Assembly: GCA_014529385.2 (NCBI GenBank)
Contig: JABFUD020000358.1
Coordinates: forward strand, 1 to 57,029
DNA: 57,029 nucleotides
Direction of reading: 5' to 3'
DNA from: Adiantum capillus-veneris
Taxonomy: Eukaryota; Streptophyta; Polypodiopsida; Polypodiales; Pteridaceae
The first letter of the stretch is position 1; the number at the start of each line of letters is the position of its first letter. Made by a program: the position numbers and the translations under genes. The notes under the pieces were generated by a model that was not told where the DNA came from, did not search any database, and saw only the letters and a list, made by a program, of their open reading frames with translations. Of the stretch, positions 9,001 to 19,700 are shown piece by piece.

Positions 9001-10423
9001 GCGAGATTGCAGTGGTACAGAAAGAAAAAGGGTCTCGCCTGATCCAAAAATAGGTGAAACTTTTTCAACGGGCTCCTTGGTAACAAGGAATGGATAAGTA
9101 TGGTTTACAAAACTTGAAGATTTGAAGAGATGTAAGAGGCAATATGTTCATAATGTACAAATAGGCATGAAAAAGAGTGGGTTGCTAGAGCCTATTGAAA
9201 ATGTTTTGGGTTTGTGTGAACAAGTTTCTTTTGTAGATACTATGGGTGAGCTTGATACTATAATGGGGTCTAGTTTGCATCTTGAAAATGAAGTTGTGGA
9301 AGTTTTCTCTATGGAAATGTATCAAGTAATAGAAGCCTTTAAAGAAAACCAAACAGTTGGCCCAGAAGTCCATGTTGAAACTAAATACAAGAGTGTAGCA
9401 AAGAAGGTGAAAACAGTAGCTTCACCCTTACCACCCAACAATAGGGAAAAGATTGAGCATGCTTCTTTACAACCAAGTTTGAGGAATCCTAAAAATATTG
9501 GGCATACCTTCACAAAGGAGTCTTTCCAAGAGTTGCAGATTGGTTGCGAGGAGTTTCTAACACAGGAGGAGACAAAGTGCTTCAAAGAAATGCTTTCAAA
9601 GCATGGTAAGGCTTTTGCATTTGAGCCACATGAGAGAGGATGTGTTGATTCTTCTATTGTAGCTCCTATGGTAATTTTCACAATACCTCATGTGCCTTGG
9701 AATTTGCGGCCTATTCCGGTTCCAAAGGCTCATTTGCCAAAGTTAGTAGAGCTATTGAATGAGAAAATCAAAATGGGAATCTTGGAGCCTTCTTGTGCTC
9801 CATACTCAAACAGGTGGTTCACAGTTCCAAAGAAGAATGGTTCTCTACGCTTCATCCAAGATATGCAAACAGTGAACAAGGTGACAATTAGAAATATAGG
9901 TACAGATCCAATTGTGGATGAGTTTGTAGAGGCGTTTGCAGGGAGGGCAATCTACTCAATGGGGAATCTCTACTCAGGGTATGATCAATTTCAGCTTGCA
10001 ATCAAAAGCAGAGACTTGACAACCATGAGGACACCTTTGGGTTTGGTAAGGATGTGTACCTTGCCACAAGGAGCAACCAACTCGGTTGCACATATGATGA
10101 ATGGGATGAATAAGGTCTTACGTGACTTTATTCCTCTAATCACAATGCCTTTCATTGATGATTTGCCTATCAAAGGATGTGAAGAAAGTGACAAAGATGA
10201 AGCTTTGGATCTCAAGGGATGTCGCAGGTTTGTGGTAAATCACATAAATGATTGTGATAAAATTTTGTCTAGGTTGGAAGAAGTGAATCTTACATTGTCA
10301 AGGAAAAAGTCTATGTTTGGTGTCAATGAAGTGCTCATTGTGGGGCACATGTGCGGGCCATATGGTAGGAAACCTTGTTCAGCAAAGGTAGACCATCCAA
10401 AGAATAAAAGAAACATGCACTAG
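9001..10423 (+). pseudogene. Reverse transcriptase of element B
   Basis: An open frame of 433 codons from 9122 (with a readable extension upstream) holds the RT domain. PVPKAHLPKLVELL and WFTVPKKNGSLRFIQD are the N-terminal motifs; YSMGNLYSGYDQF is motif A, TPLGLVRMCTLPQGATNS motif B, and PFIDDLPIKG motif C, with the two Asp codons at 10157-10162. Motif A has Asn (AAT, 9964-9966) where the first catalytic Asp is expected, so this copy is dead. The PFIDD...KG and LPQGATNS wording is unlike the usual plant YLDDIL / MPFGLTNA and resembles Ty3 elements of basidiomycetes (family knowledge, untested here). A frameshift ends the frame near 10400. Confidence 0.8.
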
Positions 10424-11125
10424 AATCACTGAGGTTAGAAGGTTTCTGGGAGCATGTGTCTTCTATGTTATTTGGATTCCACATTATGCACATGTAGCTG
10501 ATCCTCTTTATCAGTTGCTTAGAAAGAATCAAAAGTTTAAATGGACAGAAGCACATGTAAAATCCATGAAAAAGCTAAAGGAGTTTCTCCAGTCAGCACC
10601 AACTTTGAGAAAGGTAGACTATGAGTGTCAAAGGCCAGTAATTCTGACAGTAGACACCACTCCTACAGGGATTAGATGGGCCATAGGGCAAGATGACGAA
10701 GAAGGACACAGGTATATGGTAAGATTTGGAGCAAAGGTACTAAGTGCTCGCCAAAGAGACTATCCACAAATAAAGAGAGATCTATGGGGTATGGTTACAG
10801 CCTTGAAAAATGGGAAAGAGTGCCTAATTGGTGCATGTGTGGTTGTAGAAACAGATTGTCTACCACTTCTTGGGATGATTACAAGCTGCTCAACACTAGA
10901 CATTGCTATGTTGCGGTGGATTGCCTACATTAAGTCCTTAAATCCCGAGTTTAAGCACATTGTAGGTAAAGACAATACAATGGAAAATATGCTATCAAGG
11001 GCAAGGTATGAAGATGAGTCACAAATGAGTGATGAGGGAGATGATGTAGGCACAAAGTTCTATTCTATCTCTCATGTCAAAGGTAACAATGTCTGCATGA
11101 CTATTCACTTGAATTGTTCTTGAAA
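10424..11125 (+). pseudogene. RNase H and connection region of element B
   Basis: After the frameshift the reading continues as RRFLGACVFYVIWIPHYAHV and then an open 202-codon frame (10515-11123). Its RNase H-like block includes PVILTVDTTPTGIRWAIGQ, the GAKVLSARQRDYPQIKRDLWG step, an acidic ETDCLPLLGM, and RWIAYIKSLNPEFKHIVGKDN leading to MLSRARY. These correspond to the Ty3 RNase H order D...E...D followed by the 'GKDN..AD.LSR' tail, here NMLSRA with the Asp changed. The domain removes RNA from RNA:DNA hybrids during reverse transcription. Confidence 0.75.
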
Positions 11126-12409
11126 GATCTTTATGAAGGTGATTGGCTTCTTATTGGAAGCTACTTGAGTACTCTAACAAAACAGGATGATTGGTTTGAA
11201 CAAGAATTCAAGAGGATACGCATGATATCATATGGGTACTTTTTGAGGGATGGTTACTTGTGGAAGCATCCTAAACAAAAGGGTGCTACACCACAACAGG
11301 TTATATGTAAAAAAGAGACGTAAAGCTCATGAAAGATTTTCATGAGAGTCTATGGGCTGGACACAGAGGTGTGTGGGCAACCTTCTCCAAGTTGAAAGAA
11401 AAATAATGGTGGAAGGGTATGTATAAAGATGTATCTCAGTTTGTAGAGTCGTGTGTAACTTGTCAAATGTATTCAAATGTCTGACATCGTGATGGATTGC
11501 ACCCTACATATCCACTAGCCATGAACTATAAATGGGTTGTGGATCTAGTCACAATGCCTTTAGGACTCTGGCAAATGAGATACTTGGTTCTTGCACGAGA
11601 GGACCTAACTTGGTTGTGTGGGAAAAATCACTGCAGATAGAGGTGAACTAGATGCTGAAGAAGCAAGGGAGTTCTTTTCTAGATTAGGAATCAAGCTTTC
11701 TCTTACTACAGCTTACAACCCTGAAGGCAATGGAAAGAGTGAAAGAGGGCATCCTCGTATCATCAAAGCTTTGGCCAAAGCTTAAGAAGGAAGAATTGGT
11801 GAGTGGCCAAAACTGTTACCATATGCTTTATGGGCTGACTGTACAACACATAGCTCAATAACTGGCTACATGCCTGTGGAGCTAATGTATGGTTAAAAGA
11901 CAGTAATGCCGATTGAAGATACGATTCCCACATGGAATGTACTACCTTGGCAAGAGGGGCTTAGCAGGGAAGATCTCCTTGCACTGCGTATAAGGAAACC
12001 AGAGAGAAGATCTGGAGACATTGAAGCTGCAAAAGAACGACTCAAAAATGCAAGGTTGAAAAACAAGGACTACTTTGATAAGCGACATCGACTCAGGAGC
12101 AAAACAATTTACAAAGGTGACTGGGCTTTAGTGTATGATAGTAGCCTTGATAACCAACACACAGTCATGCGTAAGTTCTCAAAAAGATGGTTTGGACCAT
12201 ATGTTGTAATTCATGTGCATGAAAATGCTACTTACAGCTTGTTTGAACTAGATGGTACATAAGTAAAGATTCCCATTGCGGGAAAAAGGATCAAAATGTT
12301 TAAGAGAAGAGGAGACAATGATCTAAAAGATGTTGATGAGGAAAAAGAGCAAAACACAGGTGAAGATCAAAGTGAACATGAAGCTCTGGAATCATCCAGT
12401 GAAGAATAA
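11126..12409 (+). pseudogene. Integrase of element B
   Basis: Pieces in several frames give the expected order. A zinc-binding HHCC region (HESLWAGHRG from 11341, then CVTCQ) comes first. The core follows, with VVDLVTMPLG, ITADRGELDAEE and NPEGNGKSERG supplying the D, D and E positions. An open 118-codon frame (11906-12262) then covers the C-terminal part, with KFSKRWFGPYVV and TYSLFELDGT. The last codons ESSSEE end at TAA 12407-12409. Stops and frameshifts between 11320 and 11900 inactivate it. Integrase inserts the cDNA; the C-terminal GPY-like segment is a recognised Ty3 feature. Confidence 0.75.
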
Positions 12410-12482
12410 ATCAAGGAATATGTACAAGAGGGCTGATCTTACAAAGAGACAATGTGGCACATACCGGAGGATGTGCAGGTTT

Positions 12483-12494
12483 AGAGGGGGTGGA
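12483..12494 (+). promoter_or_regulatory. Polypurine tract of element B
   Basis: AGAGGGGGTGGA directly precedes the TGTCGTG start of the 3' LTR. The surrounding GT(G/A)TAGGTTTAG-type sequence through to the LTR start is almost identical at 36834-36851 in element C. Confidence 0.85.
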
Positions 12495-14021
12495 TGTCGT
12501 GTTGTGGCATGTATATAGTGGGAACGAGCATTAAACGATTTATCTTGTGACTTTTTTATGCATAAGTATACTTCATATAATACTCATATGCATAAATAAA
12601 AGCTTTCTACCATACCTTAGTATTTACCTTTGAAGTAATATAAATGTACATTACTATTAGAAAGTAATGCAAGAGAAGTATCAATGATTGTGCCTCTTTT
12701 TGTATGGGGGAAAAGCATTTGTATATTTCTTCTAATATCTCAGCTATACCCTACCATATATAAATTATTTTCTTCTTTTCACATTTATTTAATAATATAA
12801 CCCTTCAATAATGCATACCTTCTTGGATACATACAAGAGGGAAGGGGCTACTAGAAGACTTTATGAAAAGAAAGATCAAAAGCTTCCTGGACCATCCCAA
12901 TTTTAAAATCCTGACCTAAGGGCATGGAGAAAAGGCCAAAACCAAGTCAAGCTCTTTTTGTAGGCCAATTTTTCTTTTTGAAGCATGTCAATCCGAGTTA
13001 CAGGTTAAAAGTTACAGGGAAAACAGTGAAAAATCCTCTCACAATTACACTACAAAAAGAGATGGTAAACAGGTGAATAAAGTGAAAAGAGGTAATCTTG
13101 GTCTTTTTCCATAAAATAAAATATTTTGAGGATAAAAGACACAAGCATGTGAATGTGACACCTCAAAGATGCCTTGAAAGACAAGACACACAAGTTGGGA
13201 CCCCCTGTTGGAGCCACACAGAAGATGCCTAGGTGGGGCCCACATACATCATGCACCCACATGGAGCCTCAACGACCAAAAATGCTGAATTTCTAATATT
13301 GCCCGTTTTAAGAAATATCCAAAGAACATTTGATTTGGGCTAATTCTCTAGCCTAATCAAGTGATTATGTAAAACATGGCTCCCTCACCTATAAAAAGGG
13401 CAACCTTCTCTTCATTGGGGCAAGTTATGAGTGAGTGAGAATAGCTCATTTCCATAGTGACACACTCATCTTAGTGCCACACTTTCTCTTGAAGAAATGT
13501 TGAAGTCTTGCCTCATCTTCTCTCTCCATGAAGGTGGTGGCGATTGCTCTCATGTAAGATATATGTTGCTAGTTTTTCTTTCATTTGCAGATCTAGTCCA
13601 ATACTTGTCTCGAACTCTATCTCCATCTCTCATTATCTATGGTTAATACCACCACTACACTTAGATCTATCTCTAATTCTATTTTTACTCCTCCTTTCAT
13701 CTCTCTTGTTGTGTCCTAATTGTTTCATTGGAAGGTATTCAATCAGCAATCTTGTCAATGTAACGGGCACAACCTTCTTGCGGGAAACAATTATGTGCAC
13801 AAGGTTAGTAACCATATATTCATCTTTCAAAATCATCTCTCTCTCTTAAGGTTCTCATTCTCCTTCCACAAACTCTAGAATCTCCTTGCTACCGGTACTT
13901 CTCTCCCCGCAGTATCCTTATTGCCTAAGGGCAACAATAGGGCTTGGGAGAAAAACTCTCTTCTTCTTCTCCTTTCACTTCTTTCACACCTTTATCTTTG
14001 AACATACTAAGTATATCATTG

Positions 14022-14245
14022 ATGAATAACCATAATCCACATGGAGGCAATTTCTTTCATTTTCATTCTGTGCAATCTATTAGGGTCAACATTTGGATTA
14101 GTCGAAAGATTCACTTTCAGCAATGCATAGTGTTTCTATTTGGTCCTGAAAGGTCAACGAAATACTTCTCTCACCAGATCCCATCATACTACATATTATT
14201 GACTATGACTTCTCTTTTGATGTGAATGTGGTTATGTTTTTATGA
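14022..14245 (+). pseudogene. B1 homologue in the 3' LTR (frameshifted)
   Basis: This is the 3' LTR copy of the B1 frame. It starts at the same ATG (14022) and keeps the ATGA overlap with the next frame (14242-14245). One base is missing near 14155, where the 5' copy reads GAAAGGCTCAGTG and this copy reads GAAAGGTCAACG. That shifts the C-terminal half out of frame. Confidence 0.6.
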
Positions 14246-14454
14246 ATCAAGAGGATTTGTACTCACAACTAATCCCAATCGCTAGACAAAACATATACAT
14301 TATAGTAAGCACAAAGCTACAGTTCCAAAGAGCAATCCGTAGCTTACTTGGACAACAAAGATTAAATATCATTAATTCATCCATTAACCCTTTTATCCTA
14401 CCCATGATACAATATGATCGTAATCTCGATGTTTTCACTTTTGTTTTGTTTTGA
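14242..14454 (+). CDS. B2 homologue in the 3' LTR (70 aa, intact)
   Basis: This is the second copy of the LTR-encoded B2 frame. It is open from ATG 14242 to TGA 14452-14454 and differs from the 5' copy at a few residues (N to D, R to S, R to Q). The C-terminal FILPMIxYDRNLDVFTFVLF block is retained. Function is unknown; see B2 at 6067. Confidence 0.6.
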   Translation: MNQEDLYSQLIPIARQNIYIIVSTKLQFQRAIRSLLGQQRLNIINSSINPFILPMIQYDRNLDVFTFVLF

Positions 14455-14654
14455 CTATCTTTCATGAGTTCTCTCCATCACGTGTGTGTTTGTAAGGGAA
14501 AGTGAGCGGCTTCTTTGGCTACATTTCTTCTTTAGCTCTATAAGCTATGTTATCTACATCTTAGCTCCTTCTCATAACCTTTGAGCTTGCTCACAAACTC
14601 TCACAGCAAGATGCCCGGTGCCTTCCTTGCAAGACCGCCGACTTGTTTACCCAT

Positions 14655-15963
14655 TTTTGCACCTGAGAAGGTCTAAGTCTACGAGGTTCTACAAATCTCA
14701 TCATTGGTTCTCCTCGTCCCAATCGATATACCTCCTATGGCGTTTGGTAGTGGGAGGGATCTTCTCCCAGAGGTGCCCCTAAGCCATAATTTCTAATGGT
14801 TCTTGCAAGAGATGGTTCATCTCTTCGTACTTGTTCTATGGGTTGTCTTCCAGGCTCTTTTGACCCTTGAGTTTTTGGCTTACTCTCGCCTTGATACTGT
14901 GAATAGAGTGGTGGTTCTTGTAAATCCCTTAGCCCTCGTGCGGCTGGATAACCATCTCGGTTTCGGTCTTGTTCTAATGTTGCACTTTGTCGAAGCCATG
15001 CCTGCAATGATGGTTGGGTTGCTTGTTGGTTTTGGTAGTTGAATGTCTGTTGTCGGTTAGAATGTGAGGTCACGTCATACTCTTCTGAAAATGGATTTGT
15101 CCATTTGCTAGGGGTGTAGGTGACCCTTGGCACTTCTTCGGGGGTATATGTTGATGTCTCTGAAACTGTTGCCTTTTCTAGCTCCTCTAGGAGAATACGT
15201 TTGTATTCTCGCCTGTACCTATCGACAAAAATGATATCCTTCCCCATAGCAATTTCATAAGAGAATAAGTAAAGAACCTTGTATTTTCTTGATTCGTTTG
15301 GGGGGGTTCTTTCCATAAAAAATAAGAGACTACTCCCCCGCTCTCATGCTTGTAAATTTCCACATTCTCATTATAGGTAGAGACCCTGGTTGTTTTCTTA
15401 TCATACATAAAAAGAGCTCCAGGTTGATCAATGTTTGGAGACAGTTCTTGAGTTTCCGAAACTATTTTTCCTTTTGCCACGTTATCTCCATATCTGTTGT
15501 AATCCTCAGGGTTACTAACTATCTGATAGTGGTTCCCCTTTTCGTCTCGTAATCTATTTCCATCATCATAGACTCGAATCATCTCCAGTCTGTGAGTAGG
15601 TCTTTCTTCAATACAAATACACTTGCGTCCTCGATAGTCAGGATAAACTAGGGTGCCCCTCGAGTTTGTTCCTTCTAAGAAGATTATAGTGAACTTGGAA
15701 TAATTCAAAGGATTTTGGGAGGTGCTTCCTCCTAGCATTGGTCCCTCATCGGAGAAACCTCCTGGCTGTTGACTACCCATCATGAAGAAGGACTTATCTG
15801 ACGAAGTGTCAGTATCACTACCCTCCTCAATGATCGGTGCTAATGGATCCAACCTTACGTGAGTTACACTCTCATCGGTGGACACTAAGCTACCCTGATC
15901 ACCTGCGACCTTTTGATCTCTAAGAATGTGTCTTCCTGATCTTAGATTCATCAAACTTAGCAA
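14655..15963 (-). pseudogene. gag of element E, N-terminal half
   Basis: Two overlapping minus-strand frames form one broken gag. The first (15963 down to 15187) begins near NLRSGRHILRDQ, with an acidic region SDTDTSSDKSFF. The second (15316 down to 14735) continues with YEIAMGKDIIFVDRYRREYKRILLEELEKA and a Q/P-rich stretch. The switch between frames occurs at a run of seven Gs on the plus strand (about 15300-15306), so a one-base slip in a homopolymer explains it. A TAG near 14735 is a second lesion, after which the frame runs to the B insertion. The capsid-like part continues at 4297-3384. The NLRSGR opening and tRNA-Asp-like PBS suggest the Athila/Tat branch of Ty3 elements (inference). 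Confidence 0.65.
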
Positions 15964-17756
15964 TACAATTTATCGCAAATCCAACCACTCACCTGGCAAA
16001 GGATCAGTTTCTGCCCAACTTCTTGCCTTGTAGGGAATATACCTGTACACAAGCATTTAATTTCGGCACAATCGAATCAAAGAATTTAACCGCTAGAGGT
16101 GGTCTTCGTAACAATTGGTATAACTGGAGGGTTAACCTCAACCACTACTGTATTTTATACACTTCTAATGTTCTTGATTAGGTTTGTTAATCTAGAACTG
16201 TACTTCCCACGAATGTTGGTTGATTTATAGGGAAAGTCTTAATTCCGTCTTTGCTCCGTCAAAAGGTCAAACAAGGTCCAATTTCACTTTTGAAAGAAGT
16301 TCTAAAACTCTTAAGTCAATTGGCACATCACTCTATATCCCCAGTCAGCTTTTCTTTTCACTAAGTCCCTGTAGACATCCTACGCATAGAATGTCTTCCT
16401 GCTCTGTTTTGCCTGGAGTTTACACTATAGATTCCCCTTGATGTGTTGAGTCCACAGTTGTCTTTACTTTTTGATTTGGACACATATAAGCTGGTCAATT
16501 GATCAAAAATATGTTCCAACACCCTGATGTTGGTCTGACCAGTCAAATCAACTCCAATTTGGACCAAAATTGACTAGGAGGCTTGCCTCTAGCTATACAG
16601 CACCCTGCTATGCCTACAATCAGTTTTTGGCTTCCATATCATGCAGTAGACATCCTACGCGTAGCATGTCTAACTGCTCAAAATGGCTTTAAATTCAAAC
16701 CACAGACTCCTCTTAAGGTGCTTATCACTTTGGTATGCTCAAAGTTGGGTTTGGAGTGCTAAATCACATAGAACACATCCTACGCGTAGGATGTCTATAT
16801 GATCTGTTTGACCCCAAACTTGAGCCACAACTTCCCCTTGATGTCAGCAACCCATTGCTATGCTTAGATTTTAGTTTGGATTTCAAAAGACCCCAATTTT
16901 AGCTATCCTAGCCCTTTTTAGTCAAAAATGCTAAAGTCTACTTAAAACCCAATTTCCTCACCCAATTAAGATGAAACCTTCCTCAAGTACTCAATAAATC
17001 ATGCAGATCATGCTCATGCAGCCATCCTATGGTTTTGGTCTTAAAATAATACCTTGGCACAATTTGGGTAGGATGTCTGGCAATTTTCTTTCTATCTAGC
17101 CTTATCCTGTCAAGATATGGTCAAACTTCCACTTTCCATGTGAAAATAGGGTAAAAACTACCTTCTGAACACACTGGTCAACTCATATTTTCAAAGTTTC
17201 CACCAGAACACCCTGTAGACACCCTACGCGTAGAATGTCTCTTGGCTTAAAATTTAATTGTTTTCTGACAGAAGTACTCCTTATGCTCTGCAGCTCTCTC
17301 AGAAACACTCACAGAAACTTTTGAACTTCACTTCAACTTTCAAACACTCTTTTCCTTCTTTTACAACCTTGTGATGAGCCTAACAACAAATAAAACATGC
17401 ATGAAGTGCTCCAGATCATAAATCATGATGTCCTACTTACCGTACTCCTACTCATCATGTGAGATTGTGATATTGGTGTCTCGGTTTCTTCCTGGCCTCT
17501 CCGGACTCTCAAGCTCTCCTTCCACCGCCTCTACCACTCCAACTCCTAGTCTCTACACCACAGCTCAACTAATACCTAAAACTATCTAAGTCTACCTAAG
17601 TCGAAGGATCTAGGCTAGACACTTGCTCCTTAGACTCCTCCTAAGACCTAGAGAGTCCTCCACCCTCTGATCCTATCTAAATGTAAACAAGACTCTGGAA
17701 AGCCAGAGAATCCCTATCCTCAAGGACTAGTTTCGGTCACCTACCTAGAGTTTTCA
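15964..17756 (-). other. Leader of element E (PBS to gag), non-coding
   Basis: About 1.8 kb separate the primer site from the first gag codons. I see no convincing reading frame. The notable content is a series of four degenerate repeats, each centred on a near-perfect palindrome, annotated separately. Long structured leaders before gag are known in Athila/Tat elements. Confidence 0.6.
16373..17240. repeat. Four dispersed 24-bp palindromes in the E leader
   Basis: The half-site AGACATCCTACG followed by its own reverse complement would be a perfect 24-bp palindrome. Near-perfect copies lie at 16373-16396, 16648-16671, 16773-16796 and 17217-17240, all sharing TACGCGTA or TACGCATA at the centre. 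The first three are followed by similar text (CTGCTC or TGATCTG, then a CAxAxxxTCCxCTT phrase), so the palindromes sit in a longer degenerate repeat. A half-site, GTAGGATGTCT, also occurs in the E LTR at 18127. Confidence 0.85.
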
Positions 17757-17774
17757 TCCCCGGCAGTGGTGCCA
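17757..17774 (-). promoter_or_regulatory. Primer binding site of element E
   Basis: The minus strand reads TGGCACCACTGCCGGGGA, one base from the LTR end. It resembles the tRNA-Asp-type primer site of Athila and Tat elements (TGGCGCCGTTGCCGGGGA class), with several differences. It fixes the orientation of E as minus. Confidence 0.8.
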
Positions 17775-17775
17775 A

Positions 17776-18699
17776 TGTTGGTAGATACGCTGCGACGGAC
17801 GTCAGCACAGCAAGAGCTCACCTAAAAAGATTTGTCACCTAAGGACGAAGCTCAACCCGTAGGCGCATGGAAGCAAGCATAGGGTGTCAACCTACACTCG
17901 ACCGACTCTCGACTACTTCCTACATAGGTCTCTACCCAATGTTTAAGCTACAGCCTTCAGGAGTGCATAAGAGGAGATTTCCTACAAAGTTTTCAGGAGC
18001 CAAATACCCATCAAACGCTCTCAAAATGCCACAGAACTTGAAGAAAACCCTATTAACATCAATAGGTCGCTCTCCCTAAGGTCCATGAACCACAACCCCA
18101 ACCCTAAACACCTGGTGCAAAATCATGTAGGATGTCTGGTCGAAATTTGTAGGTCATCTTCCAAAAACTAAAGTGCCTAATGTGTAGCTCTTCTCATTGC
18201 AAACGCGTAGATATGTTGAAATGCGAAAATAGACAACGTATGCTCACCGAATCACCAGATGTAGCTCGTGGGTTGAGTTTGCAAAACTAGATCGTACACC
18301 CGCAATGTAAGTGTTGGCGTGTAGCTCTCGTCGGGGGCAACACGCTACACTTCTCTGCACTCGATTCCAACCACCGGTGCACGCGTAGTGTCAAGATAAA
18401 ACTCTCACTCTCTCTCGTACACAGAGTACGCTCACTCACACAGAGACTTTTTAAAAATGACAAAGGTCTCTTTCATTAAGGTCAAAAGAGGTATAAATAC
18501 CTTACAATCTCAAACCCTAATGTTCCAATTTAACCATCCACTCAATCTAAATGTCAAAAATGGGATACAATCTGAAAGCTTCTGCAAGTCCCACTATTTA
18601 CAAAGCTGAAATGACGGTTTTTCTCAATTAAAGAATAATTACAAAAAATAATATCGTGTCGAGCAATCATTCTCCATTGGGTGTGTCTAGCTGCTAACA
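17776..18699 (-). repeat. 5' LTR of element E (924 bp)
   Basis: On the plus strand it starts TGTTGGTAGA next to the primer site and ends GCTAACA, so the minus-strand copy has TG...CA ends. A TATAAATA-type palindrome, AGGTATAAATACCT, lies near 18491 and could serve as promoter on the minus strand. The adjoining ATATC (18700-18704) should be the target duplication; its partner is outside the window. It interrupts the gag of element G. Confidence 0.75.
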
Positions 18700-18704
18700 A
18701 TATC

Positions 18705-19700
18705 CAATTTTCTTCAATTAACTAATCAAATACTCCTCTTTATCCTTCTTATCGTTTCTCTTCTTGTCAACCTCACTTTATGATGACCTATCTAAATCAC
18801 CATCACTGTTAGATTCTGACTCAACTTTAGACCCTTCTTTTGAATCTAAGATATCTTTGTTTTTACTTCTGATCTTGGTCATGCCAACCCTTTTTTCAAC
18901 TCTAGTTTGCAGCAATAACCAAATTGTTGAATCCACATGCAATATCAATACTAGCCACATCATCTTCAAACTCTTCCTCAAACCTTGCAAAAAATATCCA
19001 GCTAAGATATGATCTATGGGTCTATCATCTCCCTGTAATCTCTCCACCAAAATTCTAAATTTTTTAGCATAATCTTCTACCAACATAGTCCTTTGTTTGT
19101 TGTCCCTGATTCTCTTCAAGATATCTGTTAGAGTTTTTTCCTTTCTAAACTTTTGTAAGAATGCTAATCTTAATGAATCATATGTTTCAAAATGTGGCAT
19201 TTCATAGTGGCTAAACCAGCTCATAGCTCTCCCTTCAAAAGTTACTGCAAATTGCTGCATCTTAATATTATCAGGGTACAAAGCTAGATATCCACTTGCT
19301 TGCCACTTGGTCTCAAATTGAGCCACATGACAATCAACATCTTTACTTGACTTGCCTCTAAATTTAGCTGCTTTAGGAGGTTGTTGAGCCATTGGGATAG
19401 ATTGTGCTACTGTCCTAGGTCTTTGCTTGGTAGATGCATGTAGTGGGTCAAATAGAAATCTTCTTCTACTTCTTGTGAGACCTTGCTGTCAGGAATAAAG
19501 CTCCTACCAACTACCTCACATGCCTTCCTTCTAGTGATAACCTTCCCCTTGCTCATCTTCTAGTTGGAATTCAGAGAGAGTCACTTCCCCTGCCTCATTT
19601 ACAGGTTGTTCATAGTTGAAGGGATCAATGTTTCCTGCTTGAGTTTGAGCCCTTGTGTAGTAAACTCCGGAAACTCATCTTGGTCTATTTGAAATACATT
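18705..19700 (-). pseudogene. gag of element G
   Basis: An open minus-strand frame of 204 codons (19392 down to 18778) begins MAQQPPKAAKFRGKSS. It contains a Ty3-type gag domain, with signposts FEGRAMSWFSHYE, FLQKFRKEKT and VEDYAKKFRILVERL followed by GYFLQGLR. In the same frame upstream, IDPFNYEQPVNEAGEVTLSEF and RRRFLFDPLHAST are readable but interrupted by four stops between about 19440 and 19540. The C-terminal end is acidic (ESNSDGDLDRSS) and then broken by a stop before element E cuts in at 18704. It differs from the gag of D and E. Pol of this element, if present, lies beyond E outside the window. Confidence 0.7.

Larger units (their letters stand above)
4303..14649 (+). mobile_element. 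Element B: near-complete Ty3-type LTR retrotransposon
   Basis: Two copies of about 2.16 kb flank an interior carrying, in order, PBS, gag with zinc knuckle, protease, RT, RNase H, integrase and PPT. The left flank CCCGT (4298-4302) and right flank CCCAT (14650-14654) look like a 5-bp target duplication with one change. Joining the flanks restores the gag frame of element E, which supports the boundaries. The LTRs look about 95% identical where I compared them, so the insertion is fairly young relative to E. A MITE interrupts the interior, and several stops and frameshifts make B defective. Confidence 0.88.
12495..14649 (+). repeat. 3' LTR of element B
   Basis: It matches 4303-6476 across its length, including the TATA box (13390) and both small frames. 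The right end is blurred: the 5' LTR ends TTGACA, whereas here TTGTTTACCCA follows. I place the end at 14649 because the next five bases, CCCAT, resemble the left flank CCCGT. Confidence 0.85.

Noticed and set aside
16373-17240. CRISPR-like repeat-spacer array
   Set aside because: Spacing is irregular (125-444 bp), the repeats are palindromes with degenerate flanks, and the context is a plant retrotransposon leader.
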